A DNA stretch of 64,000 nt from positions 124,001-188,000 of the forward strand of contig NZ_DATJCH010000012.1 of NCBI RefSeq assembly GCF_035514885.1. The letters run 5' to 3'. Below the pieces are notes generated by a model. It was not told the DNA's origin. It ran no database searches and worked only from the letters and a program-made list of their open reading frames with translations. The stretch is from Albibacterium sp035514885. Its GTDB lineage: Bacteria; Bacteroidota; Bacteroidia; Sphingobacteriales; Sphingobacteriaceae. The translations under genes were made by a program, and so were the position numbers. Of the stretch, positions 17,017 through 24,421 are shown piece after piece. How positions within the stretch are numbered: position 1 is the stretch's first letter; each line of letters starts with the position of its first letter.

Positions 17017-18054
17017 TTATTCTGTTTTTGATTTTTTTAAAGAAGATTTACGGATAACTAAATCGGTATTCAACACGACTGTATTTGTTATGCCAAGATT
17101 TCCATTTCCTTCTAAATGGTTTACAAGGATACGCGCAACACTTTCTCCCATTTCTTTACCTGGATAATTAATTGTGCTGATAGCTGGTTCAGTTACTTTA
17201 CAAATTAGATCATTGTTAAAACCAATGATTGCTATGTCTTCAGGAATTCTGATGCCTGCTTGTTTTAAAGTCGTAATGGCGAATGCCGCAGAAAAGTCGT
17301 TGGTTATAAAAATACCGTCCGGTAGGGTTTCTCTTTTTAACACATTATTTTCAATGCAATCTATAATTGCTGATTCACTTAGGTCATTTGTAATAAATAA
17401 ATCAGGATCGTACTCTATATTAGAATCAATAAGGGCTTTTTTATAGCCTTCAAAACGGTCTTTATATACGTTTCTGTTTAAATCACTAGTGATGTGAAGA
17501 ATGTTTTTACAACCTTGTTCTACCAAATGACGGGTTGCATTGTATCCTGCTTTGAAATTGTCAATGACAACCTTAGTGGATGGAAGGTCTTCGGCAATAC
17601 GGTCAAAGAGGATAATTGGTACACCCTTCTTAATGAAGGTTTTAAAATGACTGAGATCTTTTGTTTTGTTTGATAAAGAGACAATAAGTCCATCAACCCG
17701 GCTATTAAACATAGTGGTAGCATTTTTCTTCTCTTTTTCTTCAGATTCAAATGACTGGCTTATAATAAGATTGAAACCTGCATTGTTTGCTACCTTTTCG
17801 ATTCCTGAAATTACCGAAGACATAAATAAACTGTCCAGTTTAGGGATGATTACTCCAATCGTATGGGTGTTTTGTTTTCGTAAGTTGCTTGCAAATTTAT
17901 TCGATCTGTAATCTAATTGTTTTGCAAGGTCGGCTACCTTGGTCTTGGTCTTTATGTTAATTGCAGGATGATCATTTAATGCCCTACTTACCGTGGTTGG
18001 AGAAATATTTAACTGTTCAGCAATATCATAAATTGTTATTTCTTTTTTGGCCAT
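17017..18054 (-). CDS. LacI-family regulator of the glucuronate locus
   Basis: The N-terminal HTH EITIYDIAEQLNISPTTVSR and the hinge region RSNKFASNLRKQ are followed by a periplasmic-binding-protein-like sensor domain (HTIGVIIPKLDSLFMSSVIS, PIILFDRIAEDLPSTKVVID, PEDIAIIGFNNDLICKVTEP). At 345 residues it is full length. It heads the operon with GH67 and GH115. An operator of the form TGCAAnCGnTTGCA lies over its own -33 region and recurs at two other promoters of the locus, so it is probably autoregulated and controls the whole set. The inducer is not known; glucuronate, fructuronate or mannonate would fit. Confidence 0.93.
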   Translation of the reverse strand: MAKKEITIYDIAEQLNISPTTVSRALNDHPAINIKTKTKVADLAKQLDYRSNKFASNLRKQNTHTIGVIIPKLDSLFMSSVISGIEKVANNAGFNLIISQSFESEEKEKKNATTMFNSRVDGLIVSLSNKTKDLSHFKTFIKKGVPIILFDRIAEDLPSTKVVIDNFKAGYNATRHLVEQGCKNILHITSDLNRNVYKDRFEGYKKALIDSNIEYDPDLFITNDLSESAIIDCIENNVLKRETLPDGIFITNDFSAAFAITTLKQAGIRIPEDIAIIGFNNDLICKVTEPAISTINYPGKEMGESVARILVNHLEGNGNLGITNTVVLNTDLVIRKSSLKKSKTE

Positions 18055-18079
18055 ATAATTTAATCTGAATTTAGGTTTT

Positions 18080-18110
18080 TAAAAGTACAAAAAAAATTGA
18101 TTGCTTGCAA
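18080..18110 (-). promoter_or_regulatory. lacI-GH67-GH115 promoter
   Basis: On the minus strand TTG (18110-18108) is followed by 20 nt and TACTTTTA (18087-18080), 25 bp before the lacI start codon. The -33 TTG lies inside the operator, as at susC. Confidence 0.6.
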
Positions 18111-18120
18111 CCGATTGCAA
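18105..18120. promoter_or_regulatory. LacI-family operator upstream of lacI
   Basis: TTGCAACCGATTGCAA contains the exact reverse complement of the 14-bp operator at susC. It overlaps the -33 element of the lacI promoter, which suggests autoregulation. Confidence 0.8.
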
Positions 18121-18252
18121 TATGGTATTATTTAATGTAATTTAACAGAAAATGATACAATAACCTATTTTAATATCTTGTAATATAAACCGATTTGCAT
18201 GGGAGAGAGGCTCCCTTGATACGATTATTGGACTTGAATTTTTATTTGTTAC

Positions 18253-18283
18253 TTTGTTAAATTGAATAATTATTCTACATTTA
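18253..18283 (+). promoter_or_regulatory. SDR-uxuA promoter
   Basis: TTTG (18253-18256), 19 nt, then TACATTTA (18276-18283) fits the Bacteroidota -33/-7 arrangement. The LacI operator begins on the next base, so it would cover the transcription start. Confidence 0.6.
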
Positions 18284-18297
18284 TGCAATCGGTTGCA
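18284..18297. promoter_or_regulatory. LacI-family operator at the SDR-uxuA promoter
   Basis: TGCAATCGGTTGCA is identical in all 14 bases to the susC operator. It abuts the 3' edge of the -7 box. Its centre is 178 bp from the centre of the lacI operator, close to 17 helical turns. Confidence 0.8.
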
Positions 18298-18423
18298 AAC
18301 TACAATAAGGTATTTAGCACAAATGAGTAAAGATATTTTATTAACTGACAATTAAAGTTTGTAGATTGTCTTGTATTAGATATAAAACATAAGAGTAATT
18401 TAAAAAAATAGCTTAAAGATTAA

Positions 18424-19245
18424 ATGGAAGGTTTAAACAAGTTCTCATTAAAAGACAGAGTAATAGTAATTACGGGCGCAACAGGAATATTAGGCGCTTC
18501 GTTTTCATTGGATGTGGCCAAAGCAGGGGCCAAGGTTGTAGTACTGGGAAGAAATAAGGAACGCGCAGATCAAAGAGTGAACGCAATCAAGGCAATAGGT
18601 GGAGAGGCGTTTTCTATATTGGCAGATGTCTTAATAGAAGAGGAAATTTATGCAGCCAAAGAACAAATTATAAATACCTGGGGCACTATTGATGGACTTG
18701 TGAATGCTGCAGGAGGTAATATTGCCGGTGCAGTTATTCAACCTGATCAGAATTTGTTTGATGCAAAAATGGAATATACACGTCAGGCAGTTGATTTGAA
18801 TTTATTTGGAACGGTCATTCCCACGCATGTTTTTGGCCGGGTGATAGCAGAAAAGGGAAAAGGATCTATTGTTAATATCTCTTCCTTAGCTGCACAACAA
18901 TCTATTACCCGGGTTTTAGGTTATACCATGGCAAAGTCGGCAATTGAAGCTTATACCAAATGGATGGCTACCGAGCTTGCATTAAGATATGGAGGAGGAG
19001 TGAGGGTTAATGCAATTGCACCCGGAGTTTTTCTTACAGAACAAAACCGCGATTTATTAGTGAATTCCGATGGAACTAACACAGATAGGACACAGCGGTA
19101 TATAAACAATACTCCTTATCAACGTTTAGGAGAACCAGAAGAATTGAGTGGAACTCTTATTTATTTGTTAAGTGACGCTTCTGGTTTCGTAAGTGGAGAA
19201 ACCATTTTGGTAGATGGAGGCTTTAATGCCTACAGCGGTGTATAA
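18424..19245 (+). CDS. SDR-type D-mannonate oxidoreductase (fructuronate reductase)
   Basis: This 273-residue SDR has the Rossmann motif TGATGILG, the NAAGGN loop near residue 100, the catalytic Ser in NISSLAAQQS and Tyr/Lys in GYTMAKSAIEAYTKWMATEL. It resembles the SDR enzymes encoded next to uxuA in Bacillus and Bacteroidota that replace classical UxuB and interconvert D-fructuronate and D-mannonate with NAD(P)H. That role is inferred from the SDR subtype and the uxuA neighbour 30 bp downstream. It is cytosolic. The LacI operator at its promoter ties it to xylan side-chain use. Confidence 0.85.
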   Translation: MEGLNKFSLKDRVIVITGATGILGASFSLDVAKAGAKVVVLGRNKERADQRVNAIKAIGGEAFSILADVLIEEEIYAAKEQIINTWGTIDGLVNAAGGNIAGAVIQPDQNLFDAKMEYTRQAVDLNLFGTVIPTHVFGRVIAEKGKGSIVNISSLAAQQSITRVLGYTMAKSAIEAYTKWMATELALRYGGGVRVNAIAPGVFLTEQNRDLLVNSDGTNTDRTQRYINNTPYQRLGEPEELSGTLIYLLSDASGFVSGETILVDGGFNAYSGV

Positions 19246-19275
19246 AACTCACTATTAATTTATTAATATAAAGAC

Positions 19276-20439
19276 ATGGCTTTATTACAAAGTTGGAGAT
19301 GGTATGGTCCGGACGATCCGGTATCCTTACAAGACATTAAACAGGCAGGTGCTGAAGGAATTGTGAGTGCATTGCATCAAGTAGCACATGGTGAAATATG
19401 GCCAATAGAAGAGATTTTAGAGAGAAAGAAAATAATAGAAGAGGCTGGTCTTAAATGGGTCGTAGTAGAAAGCGTACCTGTTCATGAAGAGATTAAAACG
19501 AAGGGCAGCCAATGTGAGTTATACTTATCCAATTATCGGCAAACATTGCAGAATCTTGCAGCTTGCGGACTTCAGGTAGTATGCTACAATTTTATGCCTG
19601 TTCTAGATTGGACCCGTACCAAGCTGGATTATGTATTACCAAACGGTTCAAAAGCTTTATATTTTGACTGGGTTGATCTATCCATTTTTGACTTGTTTAT
19701 CTTGAAGCGGGAAAATGCAGAAAAGGATTATTCAGAAAAAGTATTGCTGCAGGTTGAGAAAAGGTTTAATCAGATGACTGAAGCTGAAGTTCAATTACTA
19801 AAAGAAAATATTCTGATGGGGGTTCCTACCGAAGGTGGGGTTACTCTTGAACAACTTACAGAAAGCATTGAAATATATAAAAAGATAGGATTTGATGGCT
19901 TGCGAGAAAATTTAGCTTATTTCTTACAGTCTATCATGGATACTTGTCAGCAATTAAATATTAAAATGACTATCCACCCAGATGATCCTCCTTATTCTAT
20001 TCTTGGGTTACCTCGGATAGCCAGTTCTAAAGAAGATTTATTACATATCATTGAGTCCGTAGACCATCCTTCAAACGGTATTTGTTTATGTACCGGATCT
20101 TTGGGCGCGAATCCTGATAACGATGCTGTAGAGATACTGAAAGCAGTCGGACACCGGGTTTATTTTGCACATTTACGAAATGTCCAAAAAGATGAAAATG
20201 GTAACTTTTATGAATCAGATCACCTTACAGGTGATGTAGATATGGCTGGTGTAATGAAGGAGTTAGTAGCCATTAATAAGCAAAGAGCTAATTCTATTCC
20301 ATTTCGGCCAGATCATGGGCATCAGATGCTTGATGATTTGAATAAGGTTACAAACCCAGGGTATTCTGCTATTGGCAGACTAAAAGGTTTGGCAGAATTA
20401 AGAGGGTTGGAGATGGGAATTGAAAGCATGACCAATTAA
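19276..20439 (+). CDS. uxuA: Mannonate dehydratase
   Basis: UxuA dehydrates D-mannonate to 2-keto-3-deoxy-D-gluconate in the cytosol. The 387-residue protein is full length: LLQSWRWYGPDDPVSLQDIK at the N-terminus, QVVCYNFMPVLDWTRTKL, MTIHPDDPPYSILGLPRIAS with the metal-binding His/Asp, GICLCTGSLGANPDND, VYFAHLRNV and RPDHGHQMLDD near the end. It is the second gene of the operon with the SDR. The next enzymes (KdgK and KdgA) and glucuronate isomerase are not in the window and must be encoded elsewhere. Confidence 0.96.
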   Translation: MALLQSWRWYGPDDPVSLQDIKQAGAEGIVSALHQVAHGEIWPIEEILERKKIIEEAGLKWVVVESVPVHEEIKTKGSQCELYLSNYRQTLQNLAACGLQVVCYNFMPVLDWTRTKLDYVLPNGSKALYFDWVDLSIFDLFILKRENAEKDYSEKVLLQVEKRFNQMTEAEVQLLKENILMGVPTEGGVTLEQLTESIEIYKKIGFDGLRENLAYFLQSIMDTCQQLNIKMTIHPDDPPYSILGLPRIASSKEDLLHIIESVDHPSNGICLCTGSLGANPDNDAVEILKAVGHRVYFAHLRNVQKDENGNFYESDHLTGDVDMAGVMKELVAINKQRANSIPFRPDHGHQMLDDLNKVTNPGYSAIGRLKGLAELRGLEMGIESMTN

Positions 20440-20460
20440 TCAGAATGAGAGACTACATGT

Positions 20461-20500
20461 GGATCGGTGTTTGACTAGAATTTCAATCGAATACCGATCC
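20461..20500. terminator. Possible weak terminator, uxuA end
   Basis: GGATCGGT and ACCGATCC are perfect 8-nt arms, but the loop is 24 nt and the right arm lies inside the convergent coding region. It is the only hairpin I see at this gene end. Confidence 0.3.
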
Positions 20501-21080
20501 CCAGTTGAAAAACATCCGATAATGATAGAGAGGAGGTGTTCTGAAGGTAATTGACAATGTAGAAATCGTTTGTATTGAATTCTGAATAAATACCAACCTT
20601 CTTAATACCCGTACCATTCCAGATTTTATCCATAGAAAATTCTATTTCATTTGAAACCGACAAATGTGGCCTTAATGCAGGAGACCAGTAATAGTAGCCC
20701 GGTGGATAATCATTTGGGTGATATAGAAAATCCAGATCCTTATGAAAGGTATAACTGAGAAAGAAACCGGGATTGAAGGGATAAAGTTTTCCCCAATCGC
20801 TTAATTCTATTTCAAATGGCTTATAAGCTAATTTTACCGTAACAGCATGCAGTTCTCCTCCTTTAGATGCAGGAACATAACCATAATTAAAGTCCAGATT
20901 ACCTTTTTTATTTTTGAAGATTTCGTACCCTGCACCTATGCTGAAGTACCCAATACTTCCTGCATATTGAGCAATCGCCTCATCAGGAATTAAGAATTTT
21001 AGTTTTTGTGCATAACTCATTGCGGTCCCTAGAAAGAAAAATAAGATAGCAGCAGATGTTTTAAAAAGATATTTGTTCAA
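20475..21080 (-). CDS. Putative outer-membrane beta-barrel protein
   Basis: The 201-residue protein has a signal peptide (MNKYLFKTSAAILFFFLGTA, cut after SYAQ), alternating aromatic/polar strands such as IGYFSIGAGYEIFK, NLDFNYGYVPASK and PGFFLSYTFH, and ends in the GIGIRLKF pattern with terminal Phe seen in outer-membrane barrels. I do not recognise a family with certainty. Small barrels of the PagL/acyloxyacyl-hydrolase type are one possibility, but no catalytic motif is clear. Its start overlaps the preceding phosphoesterase gene by 20 bp, so the two are translationally linked. Confidence 0.6.
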   Translation of the reverse strand: MNKYLFKTSAAILFFFLGTAMSYAQKLKFLIPDEAIAQYAGSIGYFSIGAGYEIFKNKKGNLDFNYGYVPASKGGELHAVTVKLAYKPFEIELSDWGKLYPFNPGFFLSYTFHKDLDFLYHPNDYPPGYYYWSPALRPHLSVSNEIEFSMDKIWNGTGIKKVGIYSEFNTNDFYIVNYLQNTSSLSLSDVFQLGIGIRLKF

Positions 21081-21858
21081 AACTTAATTTTTTATTTATA
21101 ATCTCCACCAGTAGGAATTCACGTTTTCCCATAGCACTGGTAATTACATAAGGAATATTGGAATTATTCAATTTAAATTTTTCGAAATTGTGTGTGTGGC
21201 CATGAAAGGAAGCAAGGAATCCTGGAGTTTCATCAAAGGCCGCAGCGTATTCTTTGATAAGGCTTTTATCGAAGTCATTAGATGTCGGCGGCACATGAGA
21301 AATGGCGACATAATTACTGATCCCGGCATCAGGTTTTAATTCATTTTTAAGCCATGATATATTGGGTACGCTTCCATTAAACTGGTATTCTCTGCTATTT
21401 GTATCATGACAAATAAACTTTATCCCACCATTTACAAAGGAAAAATTCAGATCTCCGTACATTCTGGCAAATGCATCCCTTCCACGCGAAGTAAGGTCGT
21501 GGTTTCCAATTACGGTTACATAAGGAGGATTCAAATGATTAAGCTTTTCCGCAAGCCATTGCATTTCCTTTAATGTTCCGAATTCGGTAACATCGCCAGC
21601 TACAATGACGAAGTCAATTCCAGGCATAGTGTTAACTTTCTTATAGAATTTTACCGTTTCATCGTACCATTCCTGGGTGTCGCCTGTAATAATGAACCGA
21701 ACAGTGTCGTCTTGATTGCCGTTACTTATTTTTTTTAGGTTCTTAGCATTAATATTTTTATACGAGTTTTTATCGAATATTTGATTGGGACTGTATTCGA
21801 TATTTTTGCAACTGAGGATGCATATAGAAAAAAATAGAAATATATAAAATACCTTCAT
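21061..21858 (-). CDS. Metallophosphoesterase lipoprotein
   Basis: The protein has 265 residues with a lipoprotein signal (MKVFYIFLFFSICILSC). All calcineurin-like metal-binding motifs are present in order: FIITGDTQEW, VIVAGDVTEFG, VIGNHDLTSRG, ISHVPPTS and SFHGHTHNFE. It would hydrolyse a phosphoester outside the cytoplasm, substrate unknown. It overlaps the beta-barrel gene downstream, which suggests a joint cell-envelope function. A small inverted repeat (TGACAT/ATGTCA) lies in the divergent gap upstream. Confidence 0.88.
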   Translation of the reverse strand: MKVFYIFLFFSICILSCKNIEYSPNQIFDKNSYKNINAKNLKKISNGNQDDTVRFIITGDTQEWYDETVKFYKKVNTMPGIDFVIVAGDVTEFGTLKEMQWLAEKLNHLNPPYVTVIGNHDLTSRGRDAFARMYGDLNFSFVNGGIKFICHDTNSREYQFNGSVPNISWLKNELKPDAGISNYVAISHVPPTSNDFDKSLIKEYAAAFDETPGFLASFHGHTHNFEKFKLNNSNIPYVITSAMGKREFLLVEIINKKLSFEQISF

Positions 21859-21983
21859 TGTTAAGTTTGAAATTCATTTTGGTAATGTAAATCGCAAAAT
21901 TCGCTATATGATGAGGGTTATAAAAGGTTAAAATATCGGATAAATAGGTCATATTGGAATATAGAGACTTGATATGAGAAGTA

Positions 21984-21999
21984 TGACATTGTGATGTCA
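21984..21999. promoter_or_regulatory. Small dyad in a divergent gap
   Basis: TGACAT-TGTG-ATGTCA is a perfect 6+6 dyad between the divergent phosphoesterase and FGE-like genes. It is a possible operator, but the binding protein is unknown and chance occurrence is possible. Confidence 0.3.
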
Positions 22000-22102
22000 G
22001 TAGAAAGATGCAATTAATTCGTTCTTAGCTTTTGGTTTTTAGAATAATCATGTTAAATTGGGATTCTTTTAAACATTTAAAGGTTTAACCGACATTGAAT
22101 AC

Positions 22103-23080
22103 ATGAGTTATAAATATTTATTAGTAATACCAATCTCGTTAATTAGTTTTCTTTCAGTAGCTCAACAAGAAACACCAACACCTGATCATCAGAATTATAG
22201 TCAAAAAATTGACGGCACGAATCTATCTTTTAAGATGCAAGCTATACCCGGCGGAGTTTTTAAAATGGGAAGTGATAATGGAAATGCAGATGAAAAACCT
22301 GTACATGATGTAAAACTAGATCCATTTTGGATGAGCATGTTTGAGGTCACCTGGGATATTTTTGAACCATTTTTATATAAAGATTATGAAGTCACTCAAA
22401 GTTTAGAGCCAATATCATCAGAAGTAGATGCAGTAACCAGACCTACCAAGCCTTATTTAGACATGACTTTCGGTATGGGCAAAGAAAATCACCCAGCTTT
22501 AGCAATGACCCAATACAATGCTATCCAGTTTTGTAAATGGTTATATGCCAGAACAGGGATCTTTTATCGATTACCTACGGAAGCAGAGTGGGAATATGCG
22601 GCGAGAGCCGGCAAACAATCTGCTTATTTTTTTGGCGAAGACCCTGCACAATTAAACGACTTTGCATGGTTTAAAGATAATAGTAATAACAAAACTCATG
22701 AAGTTGGTAAGAAAAAACCTAATCCTTGGGGTTTATATGATATTTATGGGAATGTAGCCGAGTGGACTTTTGATCAATATATAGACAACTATGATGCTTT
22801 TGCAGGCAAGGTTAGCTCTAATCCGGTAGTTGTACCGGAAACTCTTTATCCACATAGCATTCGTGGTGGTTCCTTTCAGGATGAAGCCAAAGCTTTGCGT
22901 TCAGCTGCCCGCCTTGCTTCTGACCCTATATGGAAGCAGATTGATCCGCAAATTCCTAAAAGTAGTTGGTGGATGCCAGAGGCTCCTTTTATAGGACTTC
23001 GACTTGTAAGACCGGCGGTTACGCCTTCTAAAGAAGAGATTGAAGCTTATTATGATAAAAAACCAATTGAAGATTATTAA
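22103..23080 (+). CDS. SUMF1/FGE-like domain protein, probably non-catalytic
   Basis: This secreted protein of 325 residues has a signal peptide ending in LSVAQ and one formylglycine-generating-enzyme-like domain. Hallmarks are IPGGVFKMGSDNGNADEKPV, the PFWMSMFEVTWD block, YRLPTEAEWEYAARAGK, NPWGLYDIYGNVAEWTFDQY and RGGSFQDEAKALRSAAR. The paired Cys of active FGE, which should sit soon after the RGGS motif, are absent and the end GLRLVRP also lacks Cys. It therefore probably binds a ligand rather than modifies sulfatases. It is 20 bp upstream of a Tat-exported oxidoreductase. Its role is unknown, perhaps in envelope or glycan processing. Confidence 0.85.
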   Translation: MSYKYLLVIPISLISFLSVAQQETPTPDHQNYSQKIDGTNLSFKMQAIPGGVFKMGSDNGNADEKPVHDVKLDPFWMSMFEVTWDIFEPFLYKDYEVTQSLEPISSEVDAVTRPTKPYLDMTFGMGKENHPALAMTQYNAIQFCKWLYARTGIFYRLPTEAEWEYAARAGKQSAYFFGEDPAQLNDFAWFKDNSNNKTHEVGKKKPNPWGLYDIYGNVAEWTFDQYIDNYDAFAGKVSSNPVVVPETLYPHSIRGGSFQDEAKALRSAARLASDPIWKQIDPQIPKSSWWMPEAPFIGLRLVRPAVTPSKEEIEAYYDKKPIEDY

Positions 23081-23100
23081 AAACCTAAAACTAAATAACT

Positions 23101-24411
23101 ATGAAGAATAAATATGATCGTCGAGATTTCCTAAAGTCGACAGCTATGATTGCAGGAGCTACTGCTATTGGCACAGCGCCAATTAACGGAGTTTTTGCTT
23201 CAAATGATGATACTATCAAAATTGCGTTAGTTGGTTGTGGTGGTCGGGGCACCGGTGCTGCGTTTCAAGCATTAAGTACGAAGCAAAATCTTAAGATTGT
23301 GGCATTGGCTGATGCTTTTAGAGACCCCTTAGATGAGTGCTATAAAAGACTTGTTGCACGGTTTAAAGATAAGGTTGATGTGCCTGAAGAACACAAATTT
23401 GTAGGCTTTGATGCTTATGAAAAAGCAATTGCGCTTGCAGATGTTGTATTATTTGCTACTCCTCCGGGTTTTAGACCTATGCATTTTGCAGAAGCTGTTA
23501 AACAGAACAAGCACGTATTTATTGAGAAACCTTTAGCTGTAGATGCACCGGGTATTCGTCAGGTATTAGCTACAGCAAAAGAAGCAGAGAGTAAAAAATT
23601 GAATGTTGTTGTTGGTTTGCAACGTCGTTATCAAAAGAACTATCGTGAAACGATTGAAAAAATTCACAATGGAGCAATAGGTAAAATTCAATCCGGACAA
23701 GTTTATTGGAATAGTGGTGGTGTATGGGTAAGACCTCGTACGGCTAATCAAACTGAAATGGATTATCAAATGAGAAATTGGTATTATTTCAACTGGTTAT
23801 GTGGTGACCATATCGTTGAACAGCATGTGCATCAATTAGATGTTGCAAATTGGGTGATAGGAGGATATCCGGTATCAGCACAAGGAACAGGAAGCCGAGC
23901 TTGGAGGACTGGAAAAGAATATGGTGAAATCTATGATAACCATGCAGTTGAATTTACTTATGCAGATGGATCAGTAATTTATAGTCAATGCCGGCATTTT
24001 GAAGGAACTTCCAATCGGGTAGATGAAACTTTCCAAGGTACAGGTGGTAAAGTCTATCTTTCAGCTTCTAATGTAGGAACTCTTTGGGATAAGGATGGTA
24101 AGGAAATTTTCAATCATCAGGGAAAAGGTGATCCTAATCCATACCAAACAGAACATGATGAGCTTTTTGAGGCGATTGCAAAAGGAGAATATAAGTTTGC
24201 TGATGGGGAGCGTGGAGCAAAAAGTACATTTACCGGAATATTAGGCCGACTAGCTACCTATTCAGGACAAGTTTTGAGTTGGGATGAAGCATTAGCTTCT
24301 GATATTAGCTTAATGCCAGATAAATTAAGCTGGGATGCTTTGCCAAAAGTTTTACCAGATGCAAATGGTTTATATCCTTACGCTCAACCGGGTAAAACAA
24401 AAGTTATTTAA
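23101..24411 (+). CDS. Gfo/Idh/MocA-family oxidoreductase with Tat signal
   Basis: The N-terminus MKNKYDRRDFLKSTAMIAGA carries a Tat-type RRDFLK motif, so the protein is probably exported already folded with its cofactor. It is followed by a Rossmann domain (IKIALVGCGGRGTGAAFQAL), the EKPLAVD motif near residue 145 that is typical of Gfo/Idh/MocA enzymes, and a C-terminal alpha/beta substrate domain (WNWL-like NWYYFNWLCGDHIVEQHVHQ). It has 436 residues. It would oxidise or epimerise a sugar in the periplasm, but the substrate is unknown. It lies in an operon with the FGE-like gene, and the ApbE gene follows at once. Confidence 0.9.
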   Translation: MKNKYDRRDFLKSTAMIAGATAIGTAPINGVFASNDDTIKIALVGCGGRGTGAAFQALSTKQNLKIVALADAFRDPLDECYKRLVARFKDKVDVPEEHKFVGFDAYEKAIALADVVLFATPPGFRPMHFAEAVKQNKHVFIEKPLAVDAPGIRQVLATAKEAESKKLNVVVGLQRRYQKNYRETIEKIHNGAIGKIQSGQVYWNSGGVWVRPRTANQTEMDYQMRNWYYFNWLCGDHIVEQHVHQLDVANWVIGGYPVSAQGTGSRAWRTGKEYGEIYDNHAVEFTYADGSVIYSQCRHFEGTSNRVDETFQGTGGKVYLSASNVGTLWDKDGKEIFNHQGKGDPNPYQTEHDELFEAIAKGEYKFADGERGAKSTFTGILGRLATYSGQVLSWDEALASDISLMPDKLSWDALPKVLPDANGLYPYAQPGKTKVI

Positions 24412-24421
24412 ATGTGAAGGG

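Larger units (their letters stand above)
18055..18423. other. Divergent regulatory gap, lacI to SDR-uxuA
   Basis: This 369-bp gap holds two copies of the LacI operator and one promoter for each direction. A small stem GGGAG/CTCCC also sits near 18200. No open reading frame in the gap looks real. Confidence 0.6.
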
